A stretch of 64,000 bases of DNA from DASQFQ01 sp963722815 (GTDB taxonomy: Bacteria > Actinomycetota > Thermoleophilia > Solirubrobacterales > Solirubrobacteraceae), in NCBI GenBank assembly GCA_963722815.1, contig CAVROM010000001.1, positions 62,001 through 126,000 of the forward strand. Direction: 5' to 3'. Below the pieces are notes generated by a model, which made no database searches, was not told the DNA's origin, and saw only the letters and a list, made by a program, of their open reading frames with translations. The position numbers and the translations under genes were made by a program. Of this stretch, positions 52,769 to 61,022 are shown piece by piece (the stretch's first letter is position 1; every line of letters starts with the position of its first letter).

Positions 52769-54850
52769 TTATTCGGGCTGACCGGGCTGCACGGGTCCGA
52801 TGCGGTAGGGGCGCATCATCTCGTTGTCTTCGTGCTCGACGATGTGGCAGTGCCAGACGAATTGGCCGGGGGTGTTGAACTGGCCTTTGACGCGGGTGAC
52901 CTGGCCTGGGTAGGCGATGACGGTGTCCTTGAGGCCCGTTTCCGTCGGCTCGCGCGCGATGGGGTTGCCTTCGAGCTGGATCGGCGTGGCGACCTCGTCC
53001 TCTGCGGCGAGAACGAGGCGTTGGCGGTTGACGACCTCGAAGGCGATCTCGTGGATGTGCATCGGGTGCGCGTCGGCGGTGGTGTTGTACATCTCCCAGA
53101 CCTCGGTCGCGCCGACCGCCGGGTTCTCGGTAACCGGATCCATCCACTCGAGCTCGCTCGACTCTCCGTCCTCGACTGTGCCGAGGAGCGCTTCGATGGG
53201 GCCTTCGACCTCTTCGCCTTCCTCGTCGAGTCCCTCGTCCGGCTTCTCGATCAGCGCCAGCTGCCGCGTGACCGTCGCCGCGGGCAGCGGCGCGATCCCG
53301 GGCAGCTGGAGGAACCGTGGCGGGGTCGAGTCGTCGATGTCGAGGGCGGGCACGACGCGGAACTGCAGGATCTGACCGGTCGTCTCGGGGTCGGGGAGGT
53401 CGAAGTCCTCGTCGGGCTCGCCGCCGCCGAACGGCTCGTCGGGTCCGGCGTTGCGCAGGACGTGGTTGCCGAGGGGGACGTTGGTGAAGTCGACGATTAC
53501 GTCGGCGCGCTCGGCGAGACCCATCAGCAGCCGGTTGCGGTTGGCCGTGATGTTGACCGGGGCGGTGAGGAAGCCGCCTTCGTTGCCGATCTGCCACACC
53601 TCGATCCCGGGGATGTGGTTGAAGTCGAGGATCAGGAAGCGCGACTGGCAGCCGTTGAGCAACCGGAAGCGGTAGCGACGCTGCTCGACGTTGAGGAACG
53701 GCCATGTGTTGCCGTTGACCATGATCGTGTTCCCGAAGACCTCGGGGTTCCAGATCGGCGAGAACTCGCCGTCGGGGATGTAGTCGTGCACGATCCCGTC
53801 GAAGAACGCCCGGCTGTCGGGATAGAACAGCGAGCCGTCCTTGTTGAAGGACCGGTCCTGGATCGCGATCGGGATCTCCCGGTAGCGCTTGTTGGGCGGG
53901 AACTTGTCGTGCTCGCGCGGCGCCGGGCCGGGGAGCTTCGCGGCCAGGCCGGTCCGCGAGTCGAGCACGACGTCGCCGGGGCCTCCGCGGATCAGGTAGA
54001 AGCCGGCCGGGCCCGCGTAGACGTTCAGGCGCGTCATCCCGAGCGCGTGGTCGTGGTACCAGATCGTCGCCGCCCGGTTTCGGTTCGGGTACTGAAAGAC
54101 GGCGAACCCGGGACCGCACGTGACGCCGTAGGCGTCGGCGGCCTTGCCGGCGAAGAAGTGGTACCACGTCCCTTTCTTGGCGTAGCCCGCCGGGATGTTC
54201 TTCGCGGCCGGCAGGTACCAGGCTTCGGCGTAGCCGTCGCTGTCGTCAGCCACACCGACGGCGCCGTGCACGTGCGTGACGATCGGCACCGGCCCCGTGT
54301 AGGCCTCCGGCGTTTCCGTGAACGTCGGCCGGCTGTCGCGACCGCTGGTGCCGCCGGGCGGGTTCGCCCAGTGCAACGTCGGGTCGACCGGCAGCAGGTG
54401 CGGCAAGAAGTTGCCGCGGGCGTCCCGCAGGTCGTTGATCCACTTGATCCGGACCGGCCGGTTCGCCCTCGCCTCGATCGTCAGCGACGGGGCGTGATGG
54501 ATCAGCAGCCCGCGGTGGCTCTGCGCCCGTATCGCGCCGTAGCCCCACACCGTTGTCTCCGGCAGGTCCGCTGGCAGGATCTGCTGCTTGAACTGCCGCA
54601 TCGAGATCTCGTAGTAATCGACGCTCTTGCCACCGGGCTGCTTGATCGTCGCGGCCCGGGGCATCACCGGCGGGATCAGCATCGGCGTCACGAACTTCGA
54701 ACCTTGGTCAGATCGAGCGTGCCGCCCGGGAGCGAGCCAACGCAACGGGTCGCTCGTGCCCGGAAGCCGACCGAACAGGTAGAAACCGGCGCTCGCACCC
54801 CCGACCCAGGCGACGAACGTACGCCGGGAAACCCGAAGGGATGTCTCCAT
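52769..54850 (-). CDS. Tat-exported multicopper oxidase (CotA/bilirubin-oxidase-like)
   Basis: 693 aa with an unbroken frame. A Tat signal (RVSRRTFVAWVGGASAGFYL) opens the protein. All four copper motifs are present: THVHG, IWYHDHALGM, HPMHIHEIAF and the type 1 site WHCHIVEHEDNEMM, whose axial Met is present. The wide loops and the EEGEEVEG acidic insert suit the CotA branch (laccase, bilirubin or Mn oxidation). It oxidises phenols or metal ions with reduction of O2 to water outside the membrane. The ATG at 54848-54850 has AGGAGG upstream. It stands alone, framed by 46-bp direct repeats. Confidence 0.92.
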   Translation of the reverse strand: METSLRVSRRTFVAWVGGASAGFYLFGRLPGTSDPLRWLAPGRHARSDQGSKFVTPMLIPPVMPRAATIKQPGGKSVDYYEISMRQFKQQILPADLPETTVWGYGAIRAQSHRGLLIHHAPSLTIEARANRPVRIKWINDLRDARGNFLPHLLPVDPTLHWANPPGGTSGRDSRPTFTETPEAYTGPVPIVTHVHGAVGVADDSDGYAEAWYLPAAKNIPAGYAKKGTWYHFFAGKAADAYGVTCGPGFAVFQYPNRNRAATIWYHDHALGMTRLNVYAGPAGFYLIRGGPGDVVLDSRTGLAAKLPGPAPREHDKFPPNKRYREIPIAIQDRSFNKDGSLFYPDSRAFFDGIVHDYIPDGEFSPIWNPEVFGNTIMVNGNTWPFLNVEQRRYRFRLLNGCQSRFLILDFNHIPGIEVWQIGNEGGFLTAPVNITANRNRLLMGLAERADVIVDFTNVPLGNHVLRNAGPDEPFGGGEPDEDFDLPDPETTGQILQFRVVPALDIDDSTPPRFLQLPGIAPLPAATVTRQLALIEKPDEGLDEEGEEVEGPIEALLGTVEDGESSELEWMDPVTENPAVGATEVWEMYNTTADAHPMHIHEIAFEVVNRQRLVLAAEDEVATPIQLEGNPIAREPTETGLKDTVIAYPGQVTRVKGQFNTPGQFVWHCHIVEHEDNEMMRPYRIGPVQPGQPE

Positions 54851-55474
54851 GAGGGCCTCCTCTCGTGCCTGCGAGCCCGACTGTCGGTGACCGATCCAAG
54901 GCTAACTCGCTCGACCGGTCGCGTGGAAAAAGACCGAGCCCCGCTCGCGTCCCGCATCAACGACGACGCAGCCGTCGTGGATGGGCCGCGGTGAGGGCGT
55001 CGAGGCGAGCTGGGATGCCTTCTCGGTCTCGCGGTTGAGTTCATCACGAGCGCGGTTCGAGACTGCTCCGTCTCGACGGACGCGACAGTACGCGGGCGCG
55101 ATCGGTGTCTGCCTCGCCGTCAACGTCGGGACCAGTCGAAGCGAGAGCGGCATGGAGCGTCGCTGAACCTGACTACCTTCCGTATGTAAGGCACACCGCC
55201 GTCAATGGCCGCCTGCGAAACCGGCTCCGAGCGTGTTGCGACCTCGCCGGCGTTCGTCGTGATGAACGCCGACATCGACGATAGGTCCGCTTCCCGGATT
55301 AGCGAGCGTCTGGCGGACGCCGGCCGAGGCGCTCGCAAGTCGTCGTGGGTGTCGCGCAAACGTCGCGGCGGGTGCCGGTTGAGGGCGCGCGTGGCCGGGT
55401 CTCGTTGGCCGATCGGGCTCGTGGGGGGCCGGGCGACGCCGCCGGTGCGGCGGGACGGCCGCTTGGGCGGTCTC
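54851..55474. other. Region upstream of the multicopper oxidase
   Basis: About 620 bp without a convincing gene. It should hold the oxidase promoter and contains direct repeat C at 55153-55198. A minus-strand frame of 83 codons (54902-55153) has random-looking composition and is not accepted. The last 80 bp approach the IS1182 element. Confidence 0.45.
55153..55198. repeat. 46-bp direct repeat C
   Basis: Same orientation as repeat B, with three mismatches: at the base before ACTACC, within CCTTCCG, and within TATGTAAGG. It starts 303 bp upstream of the oxidase ATG. Confidence 0.88.
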
Positions 55475-56879
55475 TCAGGCCGCTGCGGCGGCTAGCTGGT
55501 GCTTGTGGAGCTTCATCAGGTTGTGCGTCGCGGTGATCAGCCGCCATTCGGAGCGCGCGGCGGATCTGCCTCGTCGTTGGAAGCGGTCGATCCGTGGGTT
55601 GTGCTTGGTCTGCGCGAACACGGGCTCGACGATCGCCTTGCGCCTTCGATAGAGCCCGCCGCCGAGCTCGGTCGCGAGCACCTCGCGCATCCGGGTGTAG
55701 CGCCCGCCCTGCCATCCCGGCCGCGGGGTGTCACGTTTGCCGGCGTCGGGCGGGATCAGCACCTCGGTGCCGTCGCTGACGACACTCTCGATCTGCTCCT
55801 CATGCCAGTAGCCGGTGTCAGCGACCACGACGGCGGGGGTCTCGCTGACACCGATGGCTTGCAGTTCCTGCTTGGTGGCCTCGACCATGGGCTGCAGCTG
55901 CCCGAAGTCCGGCGAGCTGACGGTCACCTCGGCGGCGAGCACGATCTGGTGCTCGTTGACGACGGCCTGCGCGTTGTAGCCCTGCGTGTAGCTGCGCGGG
56001 GTCTTGACGTTGCGCGAGTCGGGATCGGTCGTGTTGATCTTCCCCCGCGGCTGCTCGGGCAGCGGCTCAAGCTTCGGCTCGCGGCCTCCGAACCTGCGCC
56101 CATCGGCGCTGATCCCACGCGCCCGCCATGCCTGGTAATCAGCCCTCACGCGACGCTCGAGCTCGAGCTCCTGATCGAGGCGCTTCTTCGCTTCCAGCAA
56201 GCGTTCCGGGCGAGAGCGCGAGACCGGCTTTTGCTCCGCGGCGCGCTTGGCGTCCAGGCGCTGCTTGGCCTCGCGCAAGCGCTTGCGCAGCTCGCCGGTG
56301 GACTGAAACTCGGGCGGCAGCTCATCGCCGCGCGCGTCACCGAACAGCCCGTCCTCGGCCGCGTCGACCTCGCCGGCCTCCTTGAGGATCTCCCGCGCGA
56401 GCTGCCCGTAGTCGAGGTTTGCGTGATGCGAAGCGTTCGCGTGCAGCTTCGTGCCATCGATCGCGATCAACCCAACCTTCACCAGCCCCGCCTCCTCACA
56501 CCACGAAAGCACCTCGGTGAACAAGTCGGCCAGCGGCCCCTCGTGACGAGCACGGAAGCGCGCGATCGTGGCGTGATCGGGCGCCTGATGCGCGGCGATC
56601 ACCCGATAGGCGACGTCCTCCACGCACTTGCGCTCGAACCCCCGCGAGGACCGCTCGCCTCTCGCATAGGCGTAGAGCAGCAGCGCGACCATCATCCGCG
56701 GCTCAAACGCCGCGCGACCCCAGCCGACCACGCGGTAAAGGCATAAACGCCGACAGATCCATCTGCTCCACCGCCGCCAACACGAACCACGCCAAGTGAC
56801 CCTCTGGCAGCCAATCCCGCGGATCCGGCGGCATCAAGAACGCCTGCTCACGATCGCACTCGACGAAGTTCTGGGACAT
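55475..56879 (-). CDS. IS1182-family transposase (one extra base near the N-terminus)
   Basis: ATG 56877-56879 begins MSQNFVECDREQAFLMPPDP, then RDWLPEGHLAWFVLAAVEQM, the IS1182 opening. One extra base near 56740 shifts the frame, after which VVGWGRAAFEPRMMVALLLY, APDHATIARFRARHEGPLAD, GLIAIDGTKLHANASHHANL (first Asp), VVVADTGYWHEEQIESV (second Asp) and KAIVEPVFAQTKHNPRIDRF (Glu) follow to the stop. The locus is one base longer than a multiple of three. The restored length is about 467 aa, normal for the family. Confidence 0.88.
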
Positions 56880-57882
56880 GTCCGAAGTCTCTTAATCACC
56901 TCGGACACACCAAGGGAGTTTGTGCGACACCCACGACGAGCAACGAGCGTCTCGACGCCGCGGCGACCCGCGCCTGCTCAGGACGACGAGGAGCGGTCTC
57001 GCCGCCCACCAGTTTGGCCCCCGCCGCGCGCGACGCTACGTGCGCCAGACGGAGGGCGGCTTCCGATAGCCAAGCCTGCGCACTCGATCCGGCCGCGCGA
57101 CGCGCAACGGCGTCCACTCGTGGGCGGGGGCGATCGGCACTGCACCCACCTCAACGATCGCTCCTTCCCAACATCGGGAGGCAGCAGATTGTCACGCGCC
57201 TGCATCGGGGCGGCTCAGCCGCCGGCGACCAACACCGCGACCTCCGCCAGTAGAGGCGGACCTCCGCCAGTAGAGGCGGTCATGCGGGCGCCAGCGCCGG
57301 CGAGACCAGTCTCTTTCCCCGGACTCGGGAGCTCGTTCGACGCCGGCGCGCGCTTTCCGCCCGACCGCTAGCAAGGAGCTTGCAAGCACCACATCGAGCT
57401 GAAGGTCTCCCAATTGGCGACTTCGAGAGCGTCCCGTGGTCGCCGCCGCAGTAGACGAGCAGGGCAGCGTCCGGCCTGAGCGCGCGGGCATGTTGGCCGG
57501 GAAGGCCGGGACGGTTCCTAAGCGCTCCACAAGGGCCTACAGCCCGGGGACCTTGAACACTAGTCGTGGGTTAGCTCGTGGAACCGGCGCTGCGGTCCGA
57601 AGTGGTCGTACGTGGCGGCCAGCGTGCGTACGTACGCCTCGACCGGCCCGCCCTGCGCGCACAGCACGTTCGCGACTCCTCCCGCCACGCTCTATGACTA
57701 CTCCGCGATCCAGCGGCCCAGGCGCGCGAGGCCGGCGCGAGCCAAAGGTAAAAACCCACGGCTCGAGACGGTGAAAGTAAGCTGACTCACGGCCGCTGTG
57801 GGCGAAGGTTAGGGGCGCGGTATGGGGACTGGGCCCACACAGAACTCGGGCGGAGATAAATGCGGCGGACACACGATGAGCG
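56880..57882. other. 1-kb gene-free stretch with a 20-bp tandem duplication
   Basis: No protein-like frame is evident on either strand. At 57241-57280 a 20-bp unit (CCTCCGCCAGTAGAGGCGG plus one base) occurs twice in tandem, and each unit can form a short CCGCC/GGCGG hairpin. The end near 57840-57882 should hold the promoter of the large LuxR gene. The stretch may mark the right border of the island. Confidence 0.5.
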
Positions 57883-60630
57883 ATGCGCGGCGGTCTGAAG
57901 ACTCCGTTCGTCGGACGCGCGGAGGAGCTCGCCGCCCTCCGCGCGTGTCTCCTTGAGGCGCAACGGGGTGAGCCGCGGGTCGTCCTCATCGAAGGTGAAC
58001 CGGGAATCGGGAAATCGACGCTCCTGAGCCACTTCATTCGGTCCGTCCCGCACGCCGCGGTGCTGCGAGCGACCGGGGACGAGGCCGAGTCGACGGTTCC
58101 GTTCGGGGTGGTGAGCCAGCTCGTGGCGGGCGCGCGATCGGTCCCTGCCAAACAGACTGCGCTGCTCCGCAAGACGCTCGACGGCGAAGTCGATCCGCTC
58201 AGCGTTGGACAAGACTTGCTGGCGCTGTTCCGTGGCTCGAATCGCGGTGCCCAAGTCGTCGTGGTGGCGGTCGATGATCTTCACTGGTTGGATCGGCCGT
58301 CCGCGATCGTGCTGCGACTGGCGATGCGCCGGGCGGATCGCATCCCGCTGCTCGCGCTGTTCGCCTCCCGCTCCGGGCAATCGGTTCGCCTAGGCGAAGA
58401 CTGGGCCCAGTTCGTCTCCGGAGATCATCGGGTAACCAGACTGCGGATCACCGGCTTGGCGCGGCGCGACCTCGTCATGCTCGCGGAAGCGTTGGGCGCG
58501 GGTCAGCTCTCTCCGTGGGCCGCCGCCCGGCTGCGAGAGCACACCGGCGGCAATCCGCTCCACTGCTGCGCGCTTATCGAGGAGCTCGATCCGGGCGTGT
58601 GGACACGTCCGGAGCGACTTCCCGCGCCCCGAGCGCTCGCCAGCCTGGTCCTGGCACGCTTGGGCAAGCTGTCGGCGGACACGCAACGGCTGGTCAGCGT
58701 TGCGGCGGTGCTCGGTAACCGCGGCAGGCTCGACACGGCGGCAGTCATCGCCGGACTGCCGAACCCGGTGCTCGCGCTTCAGGAGGCCGTTGAGGCCGGG
58801 CTGCTGGCCGAGACGCGCGAAGGTCCAGCCGCCGAAATCTCATTCACGCACGCGCTGATCGAGCGGGCTGTATACGACGACCTGGGCCCGGCGCGCAGGC
58901 GCCAGATCCACAGCGCGGTGGTTCCACTGGTGAGTCTGCTTGCCGCGCTGCCCCATCGCGTAGCCGCCGCCTACGGCCCGGACGCGAACCTCGCGAGCGA
59001 CCTGGAGGCGGCGGCGAGGAGCACTCACGACGAAGGGCGTCTCGCGGAGGGAGCGACGTGGTATGCCCAGGCCGCAGTGGCGAGCGTCGAGTCCTCGGAC
59101 CGGACCAGACGTGCGCTCCAGGCCCTCGAGCTCCTCGTTCACATCGGCGACGTGGCCGAAGCCGATGCCCTACTGGCGAGCTTCGCCGACCTCACGCAGA
59201 GCGCTCGCCTCACCGGCTTGATCGGCGAGCTCGACCTGATGGGAGGCAGGTTGGGCAGCGCCAGGCAGCGGCTGCGCGCAGCGTGGACGGCCCACGACCG
59301 CGACGTCGAGCCGGGCGTCGGCGCGCAGGCGGCACTCTTGATGACCCAGGCCTCGATCGTCGAGGGCTTGTCGACGGAGGCGAGCGCATGGGGCAGACGA
59401 GCGATGCGCTCCTCACGCAGCGATCCGTCCATGCGGCGTCAGGCCGAAGCCCTACTCAGCGTGATGCTCGTGTTGGATGGGGCAGCGTCAGACGCCCTGG
59501 CGCGGCTGAGCTTCCCCGGCGCGAGTCAGGTTTCGCGGGACGAGCCGGAGCTGATGCTCTGGCGGGGGATGGCGCGCTTTCTCAGCGACGAGCTGGATGC
59601 GGCGATCGCCGATTTCTCCTCCGCCGCTGCCCGCCTGCATGTCGCCGGGACCCGTGGCATCAGCCACTGCCTTTCCTGGCTTGCGGCGGCCGAGTACGGG
59701 CGCGGGGACTGGGACGACTCGGCGTTCCATGCGGAGCTTGCGGTCAAGCTCGCCCACGACTCGGGGCGGGTCTGGGATCTGGGCTTCGGCCACGCCACTG
59801 CCGCGGCCGTGCCCACGGCACGCGGCGAGTGGTCCGCGGCCACGGCCCACGTCGAAGCGTCACGGGAGGCCGCGAGCACCATCGGGGTGACGCTGGCCCT
59901 GAACCTCTCCACCCTGGCCGGCGCCCGGTTGGCCCTGGCTCGCGGTCGTCCGCACGATGCGTTGGACGCACTCGGCGCAGTACGCGATGTCGGCTTGCCG
60001 GCGATAGCTGCGCGGCGGAGCACGCTCCAGCGGCGAGCGCTCGAGATCGATGCCCTGACCCGCCTCGGGCAGCTGGAGGGTGCCACCCAGTCAGAACGCG
60101 GCCTGAAGCAGGCCGCGCGGTTCATCGAGGGGCCATCCGATGCGGTGATGGTCGCCCGACTGAGCGGAAACCTCGCGCAGGCGAAGGGAGAACACGCGAG
60201 CGCCGAGATGGCGTTCCGGCAGGCCTGGGCCCCGGCACGTCGGTTGTCCAGCCCGTTCGAGCTCGCCCGCCTCGAACTGGACGACGGCAGCCGTCTCAGG
60301 CGCTCCGGGCGTCGGGCAGAGGCCGTTCGCAGGCTACAGTCCGCCCGCCGGCGGCTGGACGGCTTGCGAGCGGCGCCGTTGGTGGAGCTGTGTGACCAGG
60401 AGCTCGTGGCGTGTGGCGTGTGTTCGGGGGTGGAGATTGTTCCATCCGCGCTCGGGCTCACCCGCGGTGAGTTGGCGGTAGCAGCACTGGTGGCCAAGGG
60501 CAGCTCGAACCGCGAGGTGGCGGCCGAGCTGTTCCTGAGCGTCAAGACCGTCGAGTTCCACCTGCGGCACGTGTACTCGAAGCTTCAGATCCGCGGCCGG
60601 CACGAGCTGGCCGAACTGATGCACGGCTAG
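57883..60630 (+). CDS. Large ATP-binding LuxR-family regulator (MalT/AAA type)
   Basis: 915 aa. FVGRAEELAALRACLLEAQR opens an AAA domain with Walker A GEPGIGKST (38-46) and Walker B VVVVAVDDLHWLD (125-137). A long helical TPR-like middle follows (about 350-840). A C-terminal LuxR helix-turn-helix (about 850-912) reads LTRGELAVAALVAKGSSNRE, FLSVKTVEFHLRHVYSKLQI. Such STAND-type regulators bind ATP and an inducer before activating nearby genes. The frame is complete. It lies just upstream of the uncharacterised gene group at 60.8-64 kb and is the natural candidate regulator. Confidence 0.88.
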   Translation: MRGGLKTPFVGRAEELAALRACLLEAQRGEPRVVLIEGEPGIGKSTLLSHFIRSVPHAAVLRATGDEAESTVPFGVVSQLVAGARSVPAKQTALLRKTLDGEVDPLSVGQDLLALFRGSNRGAQVVVVAVDDLHWLDRPSAIVLRLAMRRADRIPLLALFASRSGQSVRLGEDWAQFVSGDHRVTRLRITGLARRDLVMLAEALGAGQLSPWAAARLREHTGGNPLHCCALIEELDPGVWTRPERLPAPRALASLVLARLGKLSADTQRLVSVAAVLGNRGRLDTAAVIAGLPNPVLALQEAVEAGLLAETREGPAAEISFTHALIERAVYDDLGPARRRQIHSAVVPLVSLLAALPHRVAAAYGPDANLASDLEAAARSTHDEGRLAEGATWYAQAAVASVESSDRTRRALQALELLVHIGDVAEADALLASFADLTQSARLTGLIGELDLMGGRLGSARQRLRAAWTAHDRDVEPGVGAQAALLMTQASIVEGLSTEASAWGRRAMRSSRSDPSMRRQAEALLSVMLVLDGAASDALARLSFPGASQVSRDEPELMLWRGMARFLSDELDAAIADFSSAAARLHVAGTRGISHCLSWLAAAEYGRGDWDDSAFHAELAVKLAHDSGRVWDLGFGHATAAAVPTARGEWSAATAHVEASREAASTIGVTLALNLSTLAGARLALARGRPHDALDALGAVRDVGLPAIAARRSTLQRRALEIDALTRLGQLEGATQSERGLKQAARFIEGPSDAVMVARLSGNLAQAKGEHASAEMAFRQAWAPARRLSSPFELARLELDDGSRLRRSGRRAEAVRRLQSARRRLDGLRAAPLVELCDQELVACGVCSGVEIVPSALGLTRGELAVAALVAKGSSNREVAAELFLSVKTVEFHLRHVYSKLQIRGRHELAELMHG

Positions 60631-60770
60631 TCGCCACTAGGGTCGGGTCCTAGGGTTGAACTCCAGGGTCAACTCGCGGGTCGTTCCCTGGAGACAAGCG
60701 CGGGTCTCGGGGACGAGACTCGATGTCGTGCCACAGAGTTCGGCCGCAAAGAGTCCGCGAGGCGACAGCG

Positions 60771-60962
60771 ATGCGACTGATCGCAGAGATCACGAGGTGC
60801 CCCGACGGTCGTTTGGAGGGCACGATTTGGTGCGGCGAGCACCGCGCGCCGACTCCGTTCGCAGGAGTCCTCGAGCTGCTGCGCATCCTCGAGGACGAGG
60901 TGCCGCCCGGATCGGCGACTGCGCCGCCGACCGACGACTCCGGTGGCTATCCCGAGCGGTAA
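60771..60962 (+). CDS. Small hypothetical protein upstream of the ESPF protein
   Basis: 63 aa: MRLIAEITRCPDGRLEGTIW, CGEHRAPTPFAGVLELLRIL, then an acidic Pro/Thr-rich end. Two beta strands and one helix are likely, with no membrane segment. The ATG at 60771 matches the start of the ordered part; an upstream in-frame ATG at 60723 is possible. It lies 60 bp before the 880-aa gene and probably in the same transcript. Confidence 0.55.
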   Translation: MRLIAEITRCPDGRLEGTIWCGEHRAPTPFAGVLELLRILEDEVPPGSATAPPTDDSGGYPER

Positions 60963-61022
60963 CCGCAGAGCACGCTGCAGGGCTCACTTGGCCGCGGCGA
61001 CCAACTCCGAGGAGGATTGGCG

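Noticed and set aside
54902..55153. 83-codon minus-strand frame upstream of the multicopper oxidase
   Set aside because: No ribosome-binding site, random-looking composition, and its start lies inside direct repeat C.
52477..55198. Repeats B and C as integron attC sites
   Set aside because: ACCTAAC in B resembles an attC box, but C has ACCTGAC, no paired GTTRRRY box is conserved, and no integron integrase is present.
56796..57371. Plus-strand frame of 191 codons in the gap before the LuxR regulator
   Set aside because: It overlaps the antisense N-terminus of the IS1182 transposase and is Arg/Pro-rich without any domain.
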